A stretch of DNA of 64,000 nucleotides from Thermohalobaculum sp035513135 (GCA_035513135.1 DATKCQ010000086.1:1-64000), one strand, 5' to 3'. Positions 19,181-29,622 are shown, counted from the first letter of the stretch. Notes: generated from the sequence alone by a model not told the origin. Translations and numbers: made by a program.

Positions 19181-20578
19181 ATGACCGAACCCGAGACCAA
19201 CGGCGCCGAGAAGGAGAGGCCGGACGATCGCGAGTACGGCTACGCGCTCGATCCCGAGCTCGTGGCCGCGGTGGTCGAATCGCTCAATGCCGGCGACCGG
19301 GTCGCCGTGCTTTCGTTGCTGCAGGACCTGCACGTCGCCGACATCGCCGACCTCGTCGAGCAGATCGGCTCCGAGAACCGCCGCAGGTTCATCGACCTGG
19401 TCTGGGCCGAGATCGACCAGCAGTTCCTGGTCGAGGTCGAGGAGGGCGTGCGCGACGACCTGCTCTCCTACCTCACGCCCGAGAAGCTTGCCGGGGTGGT
19501 CAAGGAGCTCGAATCCGACGATGTCGTCTACCTGCTCGAGGACCTCGACGAGGAGCATCGCCGCCAGGTGCTCGAGGCACTGGAGCCGGGCGAGCGCGCC
19601 GCCGTCGCCCGCGCCTTCGAGTACCCGGAATACGCCGCCGGGCGGCTCATGCAGAGCCAGTTCGTCAAGGCCCCGCCGTTCTGGACGGTCGGGCAGATGA
19701 TCGACTTCCTGCGCGCCGCCGAGGAGCTGCCCGAGCCGTTCTACGACATCATCATCGTCGACCCGGCGGCCAAGCCCGTCGGCAAGGTGGCGCTGGGCAC
19801 GCTGATCGGCGCGCGCCGCCCGGTGACGCTCGAGTCGCTGATGGCGCGCGACATCCGCACCATCCGCGTCGAGGACCCGCAGGAGGACGTGGCCTACGCC
19901 TTCAAGCAGTACCACCTGCTCTCCGCCCCGGTGGTGGATCACGCCGGGCGCGCGGTCGGCGTGATCACCATCGACGACGCCATGGACGTGCTCGAGGAGG
20001 AGGCCGAGGAGGACATCCTGCGCCTCGGTGGCGTCGGCGACGAGGAGATCTCCGACGACATGTGGGAGATCACGCGGCGCCGCCTGCCCTGGCTCGGCGC
20101 GAATCTGGTGACCGCGATCCTCGCGGCCGCGGTGATCGGCGTCTTCGAGGACACCATCCAGCGGGTCGTGGCGCTGGCCATCCTGATGCCGATCGTAGCC
20201 TCCATGGGCGGCATCGCCGGCACCCAATCGCTCACCGTGGCGGTGCGCGCGCTCGCCACCCGCGACCTGACCGCGACCAACGCCTACCGCGTCATCATGC
20301 GCGAGGCCGGCGCGGGCGTGATCAACGGGCTGGTGTTCGCCGTGCTCATGGGCGGCGTCGCCTGGGCCTGGTTCGGCCAACCGGCAATCGGCGGGCTGAT
20401 CGCGGTGGCGATGGTGATCAACATGATCGCCGCGGCGCTCTCGGGCACGCTGATCCCGCTGGGGCTCGAGCGGGCCGGCATCGACCCGGCGCTGGCCTCG
20501 GGCACCTTCGTCACCACGGTGACCGACGTGGTCGGCTTCTTCGCCTTCCTTGGCCTCGCCACCCTGGTGCTGCTATAG
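19181..20578 (+). CDS. mgtE: MgtE-type magnesium transporter
   Basis: A 465-residue Mg2+ channel. The N-terminal superhelical domain (about 20-150) contains repeated DLVEQI/LLEDLDEEHRRQVLEAL helices. Two CBS domains follow (about 150-270, with VDHAGRAVGVITIDDAMDVLEEEAEEDI). The membrane domain (about 300-465) includes MPIVASMGGIAGTQSLTVAVRALATRDL, the conserved pore segment, and a C-terminal PLGLERAGIDPALASGTFVTTVTDVVGF. Mg2+ gating by the cytosolic domains is family knowledge. No Mg-sensing leader structure is visible upstream. Confidence 0.96.
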   Translation: MTEPETNGAEKERPDDREYGYALDPELVAAVVESLNAGDRVAVLSLLQDLHVADIADLVEQIGSENRRRFIDLVWAEIDQQFLVEVEEGVRDDLLSYLTPEKLAGVVKELESDDVVYLLEDLDEEHRRQVLEALEPGERAAVARAFEYPEYAAGRLMQSQFVKAPPFWTVGQMIDFLRAAEELPEPFYDIIIVDPAAKPVGKVALGTLIGARRPVTLESLMARDIRTIRVEDPQEDVAYAFKQYHLLSAPVVDHAGRAVGVITIDDAMDVLEEEAEEDILRLGGVGDEEISDDMWEITRRRLPWLGANLVTAILAAAVIGVFEDTIQRVVALAILMPIVASMGGIAGTQSLTVAVRALATRDLTATNAYRVIMREAGAGVINGLVFAVLMGGVAWAWFGQPAIGGLIAVAMVINMIAAALSGTLIPLGLERAGIDPALASGTFVTTVTDVVGFFAFLGLATLVLL

Positions 20579-20651
20579 GCCGCGGCGGGGCTTGGTTGAA
20601 TTTTCCCGGCTCCGGCCCTTCCTTTGCCGGCACGAGTGTCTGGAGTGAACG

Positions 20652-21566
20652 ATGCGCGCCCTGCCCGAATCCATCGACGAGGCCCAGGAACTGCTCGGCC
20701 GCACCGGCTACATCGCCGACCGGGCGCTGGGCACCGTGGTGTTCCTCGCCCTCAGGCTCGGCCGCCCGCTGTTTCTCGAGGGCGAGGCGGGCGTAGGCAA
20801 GACCGAGATCGCCAAGGCGCTCGCGGCCGGGCTCGACCGCCGGCTGATCCGGCTGCAGTGCTACGAGGGGCTCGACGCGGGCCAGGCGGTCTATGACTGG
20901 AACTACCCCGCGCAAATGATCGAGATCCGCCTCGCCGAGGCCGAGGGCGCGGTCGACCGCGACGTGCTGGGCTCCGAGCTGTTCTCCGACCGGTTCCTGA
21001 TCCGCCGCCCGCTGCTCGAGGCGCTGGAGCCCCAGCCCGGCGGCCCGCCGGTGCTGCTGATCGACGAGCTCGACCGCACCGACGAGCCGTTCGAGGCCTT
21101 CCTCTTGGAGGCGCTCAGCGACTACCAGGTGACGGTCCCCGAGCTCGGCACCATCCACGCCGAGGCGCCGCCCATCGTCATCCTCACCTCGAACCGCACC
21201 CGCGAGATCCACGACGCGCTGAAGCGCCGCTGCCTCTACCACTGGGTCGACTACCCCGACGCCGAGCGCGAGCTCGCCATCCTCAAGGCCCGCGCGCCCG
21301 AGGTCGGCGAGAAGCTGGCCGCCGAGGTGGTCGCCTTCGTCCAGCGCCTGCGCAGCGAGGACCTGTTCAAGCGCCCCGGTGTCGCCGAGACCATCGACTG
21401 GGCCAAGTGCCTGGTGGCGCTCGACGCCATGGAGCTCGACGCCGAGACGGTGTCGGACACGCTGGGCGCGCTGCTCAAATACCAGGACGATATCGCCCGC
21501 TTCCGCGACAGCCAGGCCAAGCGCGTGCTCGACGACGTCAAGCGGGCGATGGCGGGGGCGGCGTGA
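20652..21566 (+). CDS. coxD: MoxR-type AAA+ ATPase, CoxD-like
   Basis: A 304-residue AAA+ ATPase of the MoxR superfamily. Walker A (GEAGVGKT) lies at 44-51, Walker B (LLIDELDR) near 136-143, and sensor-1 (ILTSNRTREIHDALKRRC) near 178. With the VWA and XdhC genes behind it this is the CoxD position of CO dehydrogenase clusters, where CoxD/CoxE mature the Mo-Cu centre. Here no hydroxylase genes are nearby, so the client enzyme is unknown. Start has GGAG upstream. Confidence 0.88.
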   Translation: MRALPESIDEAQELLGRTGYIADRALGTVVFLALRLGRPLFLEGEAGVGKTEIAKALAAGLDRRLIRLQCYEGLDAGQAVYDWNYPAQMIEIRLAEAEGAVDRDVLGSELFSDRFLIRRPLLEALEPQPGGPPVLLIDELDRTDEPFEAFLLEALSDYQVTVPELGTIHAEAPPIVILTSNRTREIHDALKRRCLYHWVDYPDAERELAILKARAPEVGEKLAAEVVAFVQRLRSEDLFKRPGVAETIDWAKCLVALDAMELDAETVSDTLGALLKYQDDIARFRDSQAKRVLDDVKRAMAGAA

Positions 21567-21594
21567 AGGTGGGGGCGGCGTGAAGGTGGGGGCG
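21561..21594. repeat. 17-bp tandem duplication at a gene junction
   Basis: Two perfect 17-base copies lie across the coxD stop codon; the duplicated unit itself contains the stop, so the second copy lengthened the spacer to the next gene rather than the protein. Confidence 0.95.
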
Positions 21595-21599
21595 GCCTG

Positions 21600-22844
21600 A
21601 TGCCGCGCCAGCTTGCGACGCCCCATCACGGGCGGCTGGCGGCGAACATCCTGCACTTCGCCCGGGCGCTGCGCGCCGCCGGCCTGCCGGTGGGCACGGG
21701 CCGCGTGGTCGACGCGGTGAACGCCGTGGCGGCGGGCGGCTTCGAGTACCGCTCGGACTTCTACCACACGCTCGCGGCGTGCTTCCTGTCGCGCCCCGAG
21801 CAGCGCGCGGTGTTCGACCAGTGCTTCCACATGTTCTGGCGCGACCCGCAGATGCTCGAGAAGATGATGGGCCTGCTGCTGCCCGAGATGCGCGCGCCGC
21901 CGCACGCGCGCGCGAAGAGCCCCGGCGAGGAGCGCGCCGCCGCGGGCCTGACCGCCGGCATCGACACGCCCCCGCCGCGCGAGGCGCCCAAGCGCGAAGA
22001 GGTCGCGTTCGACGCCACGCTGACCTTCTCCACCGACGAGATCCTGAAGTCGCGCGACTTCGAGCAGATGACCGCCGCGGAGGCCGCCGAGGCGCGCCGC
22101 GCCATCGCCGCCCTCGCGCTTCCGGTGCGGCCCATCGCCTCGCGCCGCACCATCGCGGACGCGCACGGCCGCATCGCCGACTGGCGCCGCACCATGCGCG
22201 GCGCCATGCGCCAGGGCGGCGAGGTGCGCACGCTGGCGCGGCGCCGCCGTCGCCAGAGGTGGCCGGCGCTCATCGCGCTGTGCGACATCTCGGGCTCCAT
22301 GGCCGCCTACAGCCGCATGATGCTGCATTTCCTGCACGCCGCGGCGAACGCACCCGGCGCGGGGTGGTCCTCGGTGCACGTCTTCACCTTCGGCACGAGG
22401 CTGACCAACGTTACCCGCCACTTCCGCCGCCGCGACGCGGACGAGGCGCTGGCCCGCGCGGGCAGGGAGGTCGAGGACTGGGAGGGCGGCACCCGCATCG
22501 GCGCGGCGCTCGAGGCGTTCAACAAGCTGTGGTCGCGCCGGGTGCTGGGGCAGGGCGGCGTGGTGCTGCTGATCACTGACGGCCTCGACCGCGAGGACCC
22601 GGCGCGGCTGGCGCGCGAGGCGGAACGCCTGAAGCTTTCCTGCCGCAAGCTGATCTGGCTCAACCCGCTCCTGCGCTGGGAGGGCTTCGAAGCCCGTGCG
22701 CAGGGCGTGAAGGCGCTGCTGCCCCATGTGGACAGCCTCCGCGCGGCGCACAATCTCGCGAGTCTCGAGTCGCTGGCGCAGGCCCTGACCCGCCCCGGGG
22801 ACCAGGGCGAGAAGGCCCGCCTGATGGGTCGGCCCGTCCCCTGA
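21600..22844 (+). CDS. coxE: VWA-domain protein, CoxE-like
   Basis: A 414-residue protein with a C-terminal von Willebrand A domain. The metal-ion-dependent adhesion site DISGSM is at residues 229-234, with the later LLITDGLDREDP and GGTRIGAALEAFN segments completing the site. The N-terminal half (FARALRAAGLPVGTGRVVDAV) is typical of CoxE. It pairs with the preceding AAA+ ATPase, a MoxR-VWA partnership that remodels client enzymes. An Arg-rich stretch (LARRRRRQRW) precedes the VWA domain. Confidence 0.9.
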   Translation: MPRQLATPHHGRLAANILHFARALRAAGLPVGTGRVVDAVNAVAAGGFEYRSDFYHTLAACFLSRPEQRAVFDQCFHMFWRDPQMLEKMMGLLLPEMRAPPHARAKSPGEERAAAGLTAGIDTPPPREAPKREEVAFDATLTFSTDEILKSRDFEQMTAAEAAEARRAIAALALPVRPIASRRTIADAHGRIADWRRTMRGAMRQGGEVRTLARRRRRQRWPALIALCDISGSMAAYSRMMLHFLHAAANAPGAGWSSVHVFTFGTRLTNVTRHFRRRDADEALARAGREVEDWEGGTRIGAALEAFNKLWSRRVLGQGGVVLLITDGLDREDPARLAREAERLKLSCRKLIWLNPLLRWEGFEARAQGVKALLPHVDSLRAAHNLASLESLAQALTRPGDQGEKARLMGRPVP

Positions 22845-22893
22845 GCCTTGCCAGCGGCGCGCGCAGGGGCCAACTGTGTAGCCGGAGGCCGCC

Positions 22894-23897
<1,004 letters not shown>

Positions 23898-23901
<4 letters not shown>

Positions 23902-25601
23902 AGTTCGGCCCGGTCCGGCTGGCCGAGGCCGAGGGCGCGGTGCTGGCCCATTCCATCGGCCTCGCCGCCGGGCGGCTGAAGAAGGGCCGGCGCGTCACGG
24001 CGGCCGACATCGCCGCCTTGGCCGCCGAGGGCTTCGCCGAGATCACCGTCGCCCGCCTCGAGCCCGGCGACGTGACCGAGGACACCGCCGCCCGGCGCAT
24101 TGGCCTCGCCCTGGCGCCCGACCCCGAGGCCGCGCGCCTCACCCTCTCCGCCCCGTTTACCGGCCGGGTCAACCTCTACGCGGCCGAGGCCGGGGTGCTG
24201 CGCCTCGACGCCGCGCTGATCGGCCGGGTGAACCGGATCGACGAGGCGATCACGGTGGCGACGCTCGCCGACTTCGCCCGCGTCCAGCCGCGCGAGATGG
24301 TCGCCACCGTCAAGATCATCCCCTACGCCGCCCCCGAGCCGGCGGTCGCCGAGGCCGAGGCGCTGCTGGCGGGCCAGGCCGCGGTGGCGGTGCGCCCGCT
24401 CGCCCGCCGCAGCGCCGGGGTGATCCTCACCCGCACGCCGGGGATGCCCGAGAAGCTGGTTGCCAAGGGCGCGCAGGCGCTGCGCACCCGGCTTGCCGCG
24501 CTCGGCATCGAAGGCGTCTCGGAGCAGGTCGTCGCGCACGACACCGCCGCCCTTGCCGCGGCGCTCGCCAGGGCCGAGGGCGACATCGTTCTGATACTCA
24601 CGGGCTCCGCTACCTCGGACCGCGCCGATGTGGGCCCCGCTGCGGTCGCCGCGGCCGGCGGCCGGGTCAGGCGCTTCGGCATGCCGGTCGACCCCGGCAA
24701 CCTGGTGTTCCTCGCCGAGCTCGGCGAGCGGCGGGTCATCGGCCTGCCCGGCTCGGCCCGCTCGCTCAAGCTCTCGGGGGTCGACTGGGTGCTCGAGCGG
24801 GTTGCCTGCGGGCTCGACCCGACGCCCGCAGACATCGCCGCGATGGGCGTCGGCGGGCTGCTCAAGGAGATACCCTCGCGCCCCGCCCCGCGCGCCGGCG
24901 GCGCCGAGATCGCGCTGCGCCCGGTGGTCTCCGCCCTGGTGCTGGCGGCCGGCCAGTCGCGCCGCATGGGCGGGCGCGACAAGCTGGTCGAGCCGGTCGG
25001 CGGGCGGCCGCTGCTGCGCCACGTGGTCGGCACGCTGGAGGCGAGCGCCGTGGACGAGGTCGTCGTCGTCCTGCCGCCCGAGCCGGGCGCCCGGCGCGCC
25101 GCCCTCGAGGGCACGGGCGCGCGGGTGGTCGGCAACCGCCGGGCCGCCGAGGGCATGGGCACCTCGATCGGCGCCGGCGTGGCGGCGCTCAGGCCCGACG
25201 CCGACGCCGTATTGATCGTGCTCGCCGACATGCCCGAGCTGACCGCCGCCCATGTGGACCGGCTGATCGCCGCCTTCGACCCTGCGGCGGGCCGCGCCAT
25301 CGTGCGCGCCATGACCGAGGCCGGTCGCCCCGGCCACCCGGTGCTGTTCGGCCGGCGCTTCTTCGAGCTCCTGCGCGGGCTCGAGGGCGACGCCGGGGCG
25401 CGCCCGCTGATCGGGGACTACCCGGAGTTTCTCGCCGAGGTGCCGCTGCCCGGCACCGCCGCTTCCACCGACCTCGACACGCCCGAGGACTGGGCCGCCT
25501 GGCGGGCCGGGAGCGCAGGGGGCGCGGCGGGCACAGGGGGAACCGGGGGAACCGGGGGAACCGGCGGCACCGGCGGCAATCCGGGCGGGGTCAGCGGCTG
25601 A
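23898..25601 (+). CDS. Fused molybdopterin-binding domain and MobA-like nucleotidyltransferase
   Basis: A 567-residue two-part protein. Residues 1 to about 340 resemble the molybdopterin-binding (MoeA/MogA-like) fold, with DIVLILTGSATSDRADVGPAA and a GMPVDPGNLVFLAELGERRVIGLPG stretch. Residues from about 345 form a nucleotidyltransferase (LVLAAGQSRRMGGRDKL, then VLIVLADMPELTAAHVD), as in MocA, which makes molybdopterin cytosine dinucleotide for xanthine oxidase-family enzymes. Such fusions are known in alphaproteobacteria. The C-terminus ends in a GTGGTGG tail from a 9-bp repeat. The last 11 bases overlap the convergent gene. Confidence 0.88.
25536..25580. repeat. 9-bp tandem repeat, three perfect and two diverged copies
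   Basis: Unit GGGGGAACC, three perfect copies then two variants, encodes the Gly/Thr-rich tail of the fused molybdenum-cofactor protein. Confidence 0.9.
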
Positions 25602-26823
25602 CCAGCAGCAGCGTCCGGCTTTCGGCCCCGCGGTTCACCCGCATCGCGTCGACCCCGATGGCGCTGACCCGCCAGCCGTCGAGCACGTCGCCGATCGCGA
25701 CCGTGCGGTAGTCGCCGCCCGGCAGGCGCAGCAGTGCCTTGCGCCCGGCCTCGAAGTTGAAGATTCCGACCAGGGCCGCCCGGTCGGCAGGCAGGCCGCC
25801 CCCGGCCGCCCCCCCGGCCGCCGCCACGGGCGCCGCCGGGAACAGGCTCGGCGCCACCGAGGCGCGGGCCGACCGGGCAGGGCGCGGTGCCGGCGGTGGC
25901 GCGGCGAGGCCGGAGGCCCCGGAGGCCCCGGAGGTCTCCGCGGCCCCTTCCGCCGATGGCCCTGACGGCACGGCGAGCGGAGCCGGTCGCGGCGCGGCTG
26001 GTAGCGGCAGCGCCGGCTGCGGCGCGGCAAGCGCCGGCCCGCCCGGCGTATCGGGGCGCGCGGCGGGAAGCACCGCGGCGATCCCGTGAAAGGTGTCGGC
26101 GGGACCGGCCTCCCAGCCCGGCGTGCGTGTCGGCGCGCGCGCCGGTGCGCGCGCCACGGGCGCCGGCGCGGCGGCGGGGGCCTGGCTCGCTGCCGCCGGC
26201 TCGGGAAGCGCCGGCCAGAACATTGCGGCGAACGCCACGGCCAGCCAGGCGGGGTGCCGCCGGCCGGGCCACGCCCGCTCGCGCAGCGCGGCATCGAGCT
26301 GGAAGACCGGCCCCTGCGGGCCGAAATCGTCCGCCCGGTGGCGCGTCGAGACCGGGCCCGGCACGAACCCCCAGCGCCCCGCGTAGTCGCGCGCCTCGTG
26401 CCAGGTGGTGGCGTAGGTGACGAGCACGGTGGTGGTGCCGGCCGGGCCGGGCGGCGCCAAGGCCACGGCGATGTCCGCCGCGGCGTGGCCCGTCTCGCGG
26501 CCGGCCTGGCGGAACGCGGCACGCAGGCGGGCGTCGGGATCGTGCTCGCCGAGGCGGGCCGGGAGGCTCAGGACCTGGTCGCCGGGCAGCCAGAGCCGCA
26601 CCGGCCCGGCGGCGCCGAGCTCGCTCTCGGCCTCGGCGCGCAGGAGGCCGATGACCGCGAGGAACTCCGGGTCCTCGAGCGCCACCCCGGCGAACCTGCG
26701 CCAGCCCTGCGCCGCGCCGCCCTCGTAGAGAACCACCTCGTCCGGGGTCAGGTCGAGCGCCAGCCCGCGCCGCTCAGGTGTTGCGCGAGGTCGCGGGCGT
26801 GCGCTGCCGAACTGGGCTCCCAA
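25591..26823 (-). CDS. Uncharacterised single-span envelope protein, PilP/GspC-like C-terminus
   Basis: A 410-residue protein I cannot name. The N-terminal 180 residues look like a small soluble domain (LALDLTPDEVVLYEGG, LWLPGDQVLSLPARLGEHDP), somewhat like GspL/PilM-type scaffolds. One hydrophobic span lies near 195-210 (HPAWLAVAFAAMFWPALPEP). About 140 Ala/Pro-rich residues act as a linker. The last 60 residues (LVGIFNFEAGRKALLRLPGGDYRTVAIGD) resemble the beta domain of GspC/PilP. The layout suggests an inner-membrane protein reaching into the periplasm. The start is TTG with AGGA nine bases upstream and is uncertain. Confidence 0.65.
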   Translation of the reverse strand: MGAQFGSARPRPRATPERRGLALDLTPDEVVLYEGGAAQGWRRFAGVALEDPEFLAVIGLLRAEAESELGAAGPVRLWLPGDQVLSLPARLGEHDPDARLRAAFRQAGRETGHAAADIAVALAPPGPAGTTTVLVTYATTWHEARDYAGRWGFVPGPVSTRHRADDFGPQGPVFQLDAALRERAWPGRRHPAWLAVAFAAMFWPALPEPAAASQAPAAAPAPVARAPARAPTRTPGWEAGPADTFHGIAAVLPAARPDTPGGPALAAPQPALPLPAAPRPAPLAVPSGPSAEGAAETSGASGASGLAAPPPAPRPARSARASVAPSLFPAAPVAAAGGAAGGGLPADRAALVGIFNFEAGRKALLRLPGGDYRTVAIGDVLDGWRVSAIGVDAMRVNRGAESRTLLLVSR

Positions 26824-26912
26824 GCCGGTGAATCCTGCCGTGGTTGCTTGCCTGTGCGCAGTCTAGCCCACGCCGGCCGGTGCGAACAAGGCGACAAAGT
26901 GGCGAAGTGCCA

Positions 26913-27443
26913 TCAATTTTCCGCGCCGCCGTGTCCCGCGCCGCCGTGTCCCGTGTCGCCGTGTCCCGTGTCGCCGTGGCCATGCGCGCCCCCATGCTGG
27001 TGGCCGTCGCGCATGACCGGCACGGTGACCGGCACCTCGCCCGCCCGCTCGAACCGCAGCGTGAGGGCGAGGCTGTCGCCCGCCTTCAGCGGCGCCGCGA
27101 GGTCGAACAGCATGATGTGCAGGCCGCCGGGCCCCAGATGCGCCATGCCGCCGGCCGGCACCTCGATGGCCTCGACCGGGGACATGCGCATCAGGCCGTC
27201 CTTCTGCTCGGCCTTGTGCAGCTCGGCCGAGCCCGCCTCCCCGGCGCGCGCGCCGACCAGGCGGTCGGGTGCGTCGCCCAGGTTGTGGATGCCGAGATAG
27301 ACCACGCCGGGCCGGTTCGGGATCGAGGGGCGTGCCCAGGGGTGCACCACCTCGATACCGCCGCCGGCCGGTGCGGGGACGGCGAGGAGCGTGACTAGAC
27401 ACAGGGCGAGGATCGCGGGCAGCGCGTGGCAAAGCCGTTTCAT
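26913..27443 (-). CDS. PCu(A)C-type periplasmic copper chaperone
   Basis: A 176-residue secreted protein that carries Cu(I) to the CuA site of cytochrome oxidase in related systems. A signal peptide (about 1-26) precedes IEVVHPWARPSIPNRPGVVYLGIHNLGD. The metal ligands are H and M in ELHKAEQKDGLMRMSPVEAIEVPAGG and in PGGLHIMLFDL. The C-terminus ends with a His-rich repeat (HGDTGHGDTGHGGAGHGG), an extra metal-binding tail. GAGAGGA precedes the ATG. A divergent promoter region separates it from bioY. Confidence 0.93.
   Translation of the reverse strand: MKRLCHALPAILALCLVTLLAVPAPAGGGIEVVHPWARPSIPNRPGVVYLGIHNLGDAPDRLVGARAGEAGSAELHKAEQKDGLMRMSPVEAIEVPAGGMAHLGPGGLHIMLFDLAAPLKAGDSLALTLRFERAGEVPVTVPVMRDGHQHGGAHGHGDTGHGDTGHGGAGHGGAEN
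26925..26984. repeat. 15-bp tandem repeat, about four copies
   Basis: Four diverged 15-base units encode the His/Gly-rich C-terminal tail of the copper chaperone. Confidence 0.9.
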
Positions 27444-27667
27444 GGTGGCGTCCTCTCCTGTGCCGGCGGTGCCAGGATGCATTCGCGCGCTCGCCCGGGC
27501 GATCCGGCACGATACCGCAGTCCGGCGCGTCCGGGCGAGCACGCCGACTTGGCCGCCTTCGTGCTTGCGTGCGTTCGGGCGGCACTGCATAACTTCGCGA
27601 GTTTCCGCGCATCGCGCCACCGGCGCAAGCCACAGAGTCAGGCCACCGAGAAACGAGGAGCAACGAG

Positions 27668-28276
27668 ATGGCGCGCACCCTACCGAACAAGGTCCTGGCC
27701 GAGGTCATCCTGCCGCGCGAGGGCCAGGCGCTGCTGCTCAAGCGTCTGGCGCTGGTCGCCATCGGCATCGCCGCCCTGACCATCGCGGCGAAGCTCAAGG
27801 TGCCGTTCTGGCCGGTGCCCGTGACCATGCAGACCTTCGCCGTGCTGACCATCGGCGCGGCCTACGGGCTGCGGCTCGGGGTGGTCACGGTCCTCGCCTA
27901 CCTCGCCATCGGCGCGCTGGGCTTCGACGTGTTCACCGCTTCGAGCGCGCAGAGCAGCGGCATCGCCTATATGATGGGGCCCACGGGGGGCTACCTGGTG
28001 GGCTTCGCACTGGCCGCGGGGCTGCTCGGCTGGCTGGCCCGGCTCGGCTGGGATCGCTCGCACCTGCGCATGGCCGCCGCCATGCTGATCGGCAACCTGG
28101 TGATCTACCTGCCGGGGCTGCTGTGGCTCGGCCAGCTGTTCGCCGCCGAGCACGGCTGGGCGACGGTGCTCGACTGGGGGCTGTGGCCGTTCCTGCTGGG
28201 CGACGCGCTGAAGCTGGCGCTGGCGGCGCTGATCATGCCGCTGGCCTGGAAGGCGGTGGGCGAGGCGCGCGGCTGA
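27668..28276 (+). CDS. bioY: Biotin transporter substrate-binding component BioY
   Basis: A 202-residue, six-span membrane protein, the S-component of an ECF-type biotin importer. The family signature FWPVPVTMQTFAVLTIGAAYGLRLG is near residues 42-66 and GPTGGYLVGFALAAGLLG near 105-122. Neither BioM nor BioN is adjacent; solitary BioY proteins can transport biotin in other alphaproteobacteria, so this may work alone. GAGGAG precedes the ATG. Confidence 0.95.
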   Translation: MARTLPNKVLAEVILPREGQALLLKRLALVAIGIAALTIAAKLKVPFWPVPVTMQTFAVLTIGAAYGLRLGVVTVLAYLAIGALGFDVFTASSAQSSGIAYMMGPTGGYLVGFALAAGLLGWLARLGWDRSHLRMAAAMLIGNLVIYLPGLLWLGQLFAAEHGWATVLDWGLWPFLLGDALKLALAALIMPLAWKAVGEARG

Positions 28277-28310
28277 CCGCGCGCTGCCGGGCGCGTCGCG
28301 GCGACCGCCG

Positions 28311-29219
28311 GTGCTGCCGGTCGTGCATCACCCCGACTACCTGGTGCCCCTGAAGCCGGGGCACCGTTTCCCCATGTCGAAATACGGCAATCTGCGCGAG
28401 GCGCTGTTGGCGCGCCGCCTGATGCCGGCCGTGGGCGCCCCGCGCCCCGCGCCCGCCTCGGCGGCGCAGGTCGGGCTGGCGCACGACGCGGCCTATGTCG
28501 CCCGGGTGTTCGGCCAGGCGCTGGCACCCGCGGAGGTGCGCCGCATCGGCCTGCCGGGCAGCGCCATGCTGGCGCGCCGGGCCCGGCTGGCCTCGGCCGG
28601 CACGCTGCTCGCCGCCTGGCTGGCGCTCGAGCACGGGCTGGCGCTGAACGCGGCGGGCGGCTCGCACCACGCCGGCCCCGAGGGCGGGGCGGGCTACTGC
28701 GTCTTCAACGACGTGGCGGTGGCCATCCGCAACCTCATGGCCCAGGGCGTGCCCGGCCCGGTGCTGGTGATCGACGCCGACGTGCACCAGGGCGACGGCA
28801 CGGCGCGGGTGTTCGCCGCCGAGCCCGGCGTCTTCACCTTCTCGATCCATGCCGAGCGGAACTTTCCCGCCCGCAAGGCCCGCTCGGACCTCGACATCGC
28901 GCTGCCCGACGGCACCGGCGATGAGGCCTATCTCTCGGCGCTGCGCGTGGGCGTGGCGCAGGCGCTCGCGGCCTCGCGGCCGCGCATCGTCTTCTACAAT
29001 GCCGGGGTCGACGTCTGGGCCGGCGACCGGCTCGGCCGGCTGGCGCTGACCGACGCGGGCATCCGCGCCCGCGACGCCCAGGTCATCGCCGCCGTGCGCG
29101 GCCTCGGCATCCCGCTCGCCGGCGTCCTCGGCGGCGGCTATGACGACGACCCGCGCCGCCTCGCCGCGCGCCACGCCATGCTGTTCGAGGAGGCGGCCGC
29201 CTACGCCGCGCTGCACTGA
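28311..29219 (+). CDS. Histone deacetylase-family (class II-like) deacetylase
   Basis: A 302-residue zinc amidohydrolase of the HDAC/acetoin-utilisation/acetylpolyamine amidohydrolase superfamily. Visible are GGSHHAGPEGGAGYCVFNDVAVA (catalytic His pair and Asn-Asp), VLVIDADVHQGDGTA (Zn ligands Asp and His) and YNAGVDVWAGDRLGRL (third Zn ligand Asp). The start codon is GTG. It may act on acetylated small amines or proteins; the substrate cannot be told. It follows bioY by 34 bases and converges on a lipoprotein gene. Confidence 0.92.
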   Translation: MLPVVHHPDYLVPLKPGHRFPMSKYGNLREALLARRLMPAVGAPRPAPASAAQVGLAHDAAYVARVFGQALAPAEVRRIGLPGSAMLARRARLASAGTLLAAWLALEHGLALNAAGGSHHAGPEGGAGYCVFNDVAVAIRNLMAQGVPGPVLVIDADVHQGDGTARVFAAEPGVFTFSIHAERNFPARKARSDLDIALPDGTGDEAYLSALRVGVAQALAASRPRIVFYNAGVDVWAGDRLGRLALTDAGIRARDAQVIAAVRGLGIPLAGVLGGGYDDDPRRLAARHAMLFEEAAAYAALH

Positions 29220-29238
29220 CCGGGGCGGCTGCGGGGCC

Positions 29239-29481
29239 TCACTCGCAGACGAAAGTCGCCTCGTAGCCGCGCCCGGCGTCCCTGCGGTCGATCTCGTAGG
29301 CGCGCAGGCGGTAGTTGTCGTAGCAATGCCGGTCCGCCCGCTGCACGATGTCGTCGTAGTCGCGGCGGCTCTCGAAGGCATAGGTGACCGACGGTGGCGT
29401 CGCGTCGACCTGACGCGGCCCGGCGCAGGCCGCCAGTACCGCCGGCGCGGCGAGAACGGCAATCATCCAGAGCGTGCGCAT
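29239..29481 (-). CDS. Small lipoprotein of unknown function
   Basis: An 80-residue precursor with a lipoprotein signal (MRTLWMIAVLAAPAVLAAC; lipobox LAAC, lipidated Cys 19). The mature part has DYDDIVQRADRHCYDNYRLRAYEIDRR and a second and third Cys, perhaps a disulphide. The start is backed by GAGGAGG upstream. I do not recognise the family; short lipoproteins of this look are common in Rhodobacterales. Confidence 0.8.
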   Translation of the reverse strand: MRTLWMIAVLAAPAVLAACAGPRQVDATPPSVTYAFESRRDYDDIVQRADRHCYDNYRLRAYEIDRRDAGRGYEATFVCE

Positions 29482-29590
29482 GTTGCGCCTCCTCATCCGT
29501 GGTGCCCGTGCGGCCCGCCGGCCGCGAGATTCAATCAACGCAACAGGAGGCGCGACCCGTCGCCGGGCCATGCCCGTCGCACCGCGCCCC

Positions 29591-29622
29591 CGACCGGCCC
29601 CTGACCGGCCCCCGACCGCCCC
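29591..29622. repeat. 11-bp tandem repeat, about three copies
   Basis: Units CGACCGGCCCC, TGACCGGCCCC and a shorter third copy in the divergent gap between the lipoprotein gene and ispG. Confidence 0.8.
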
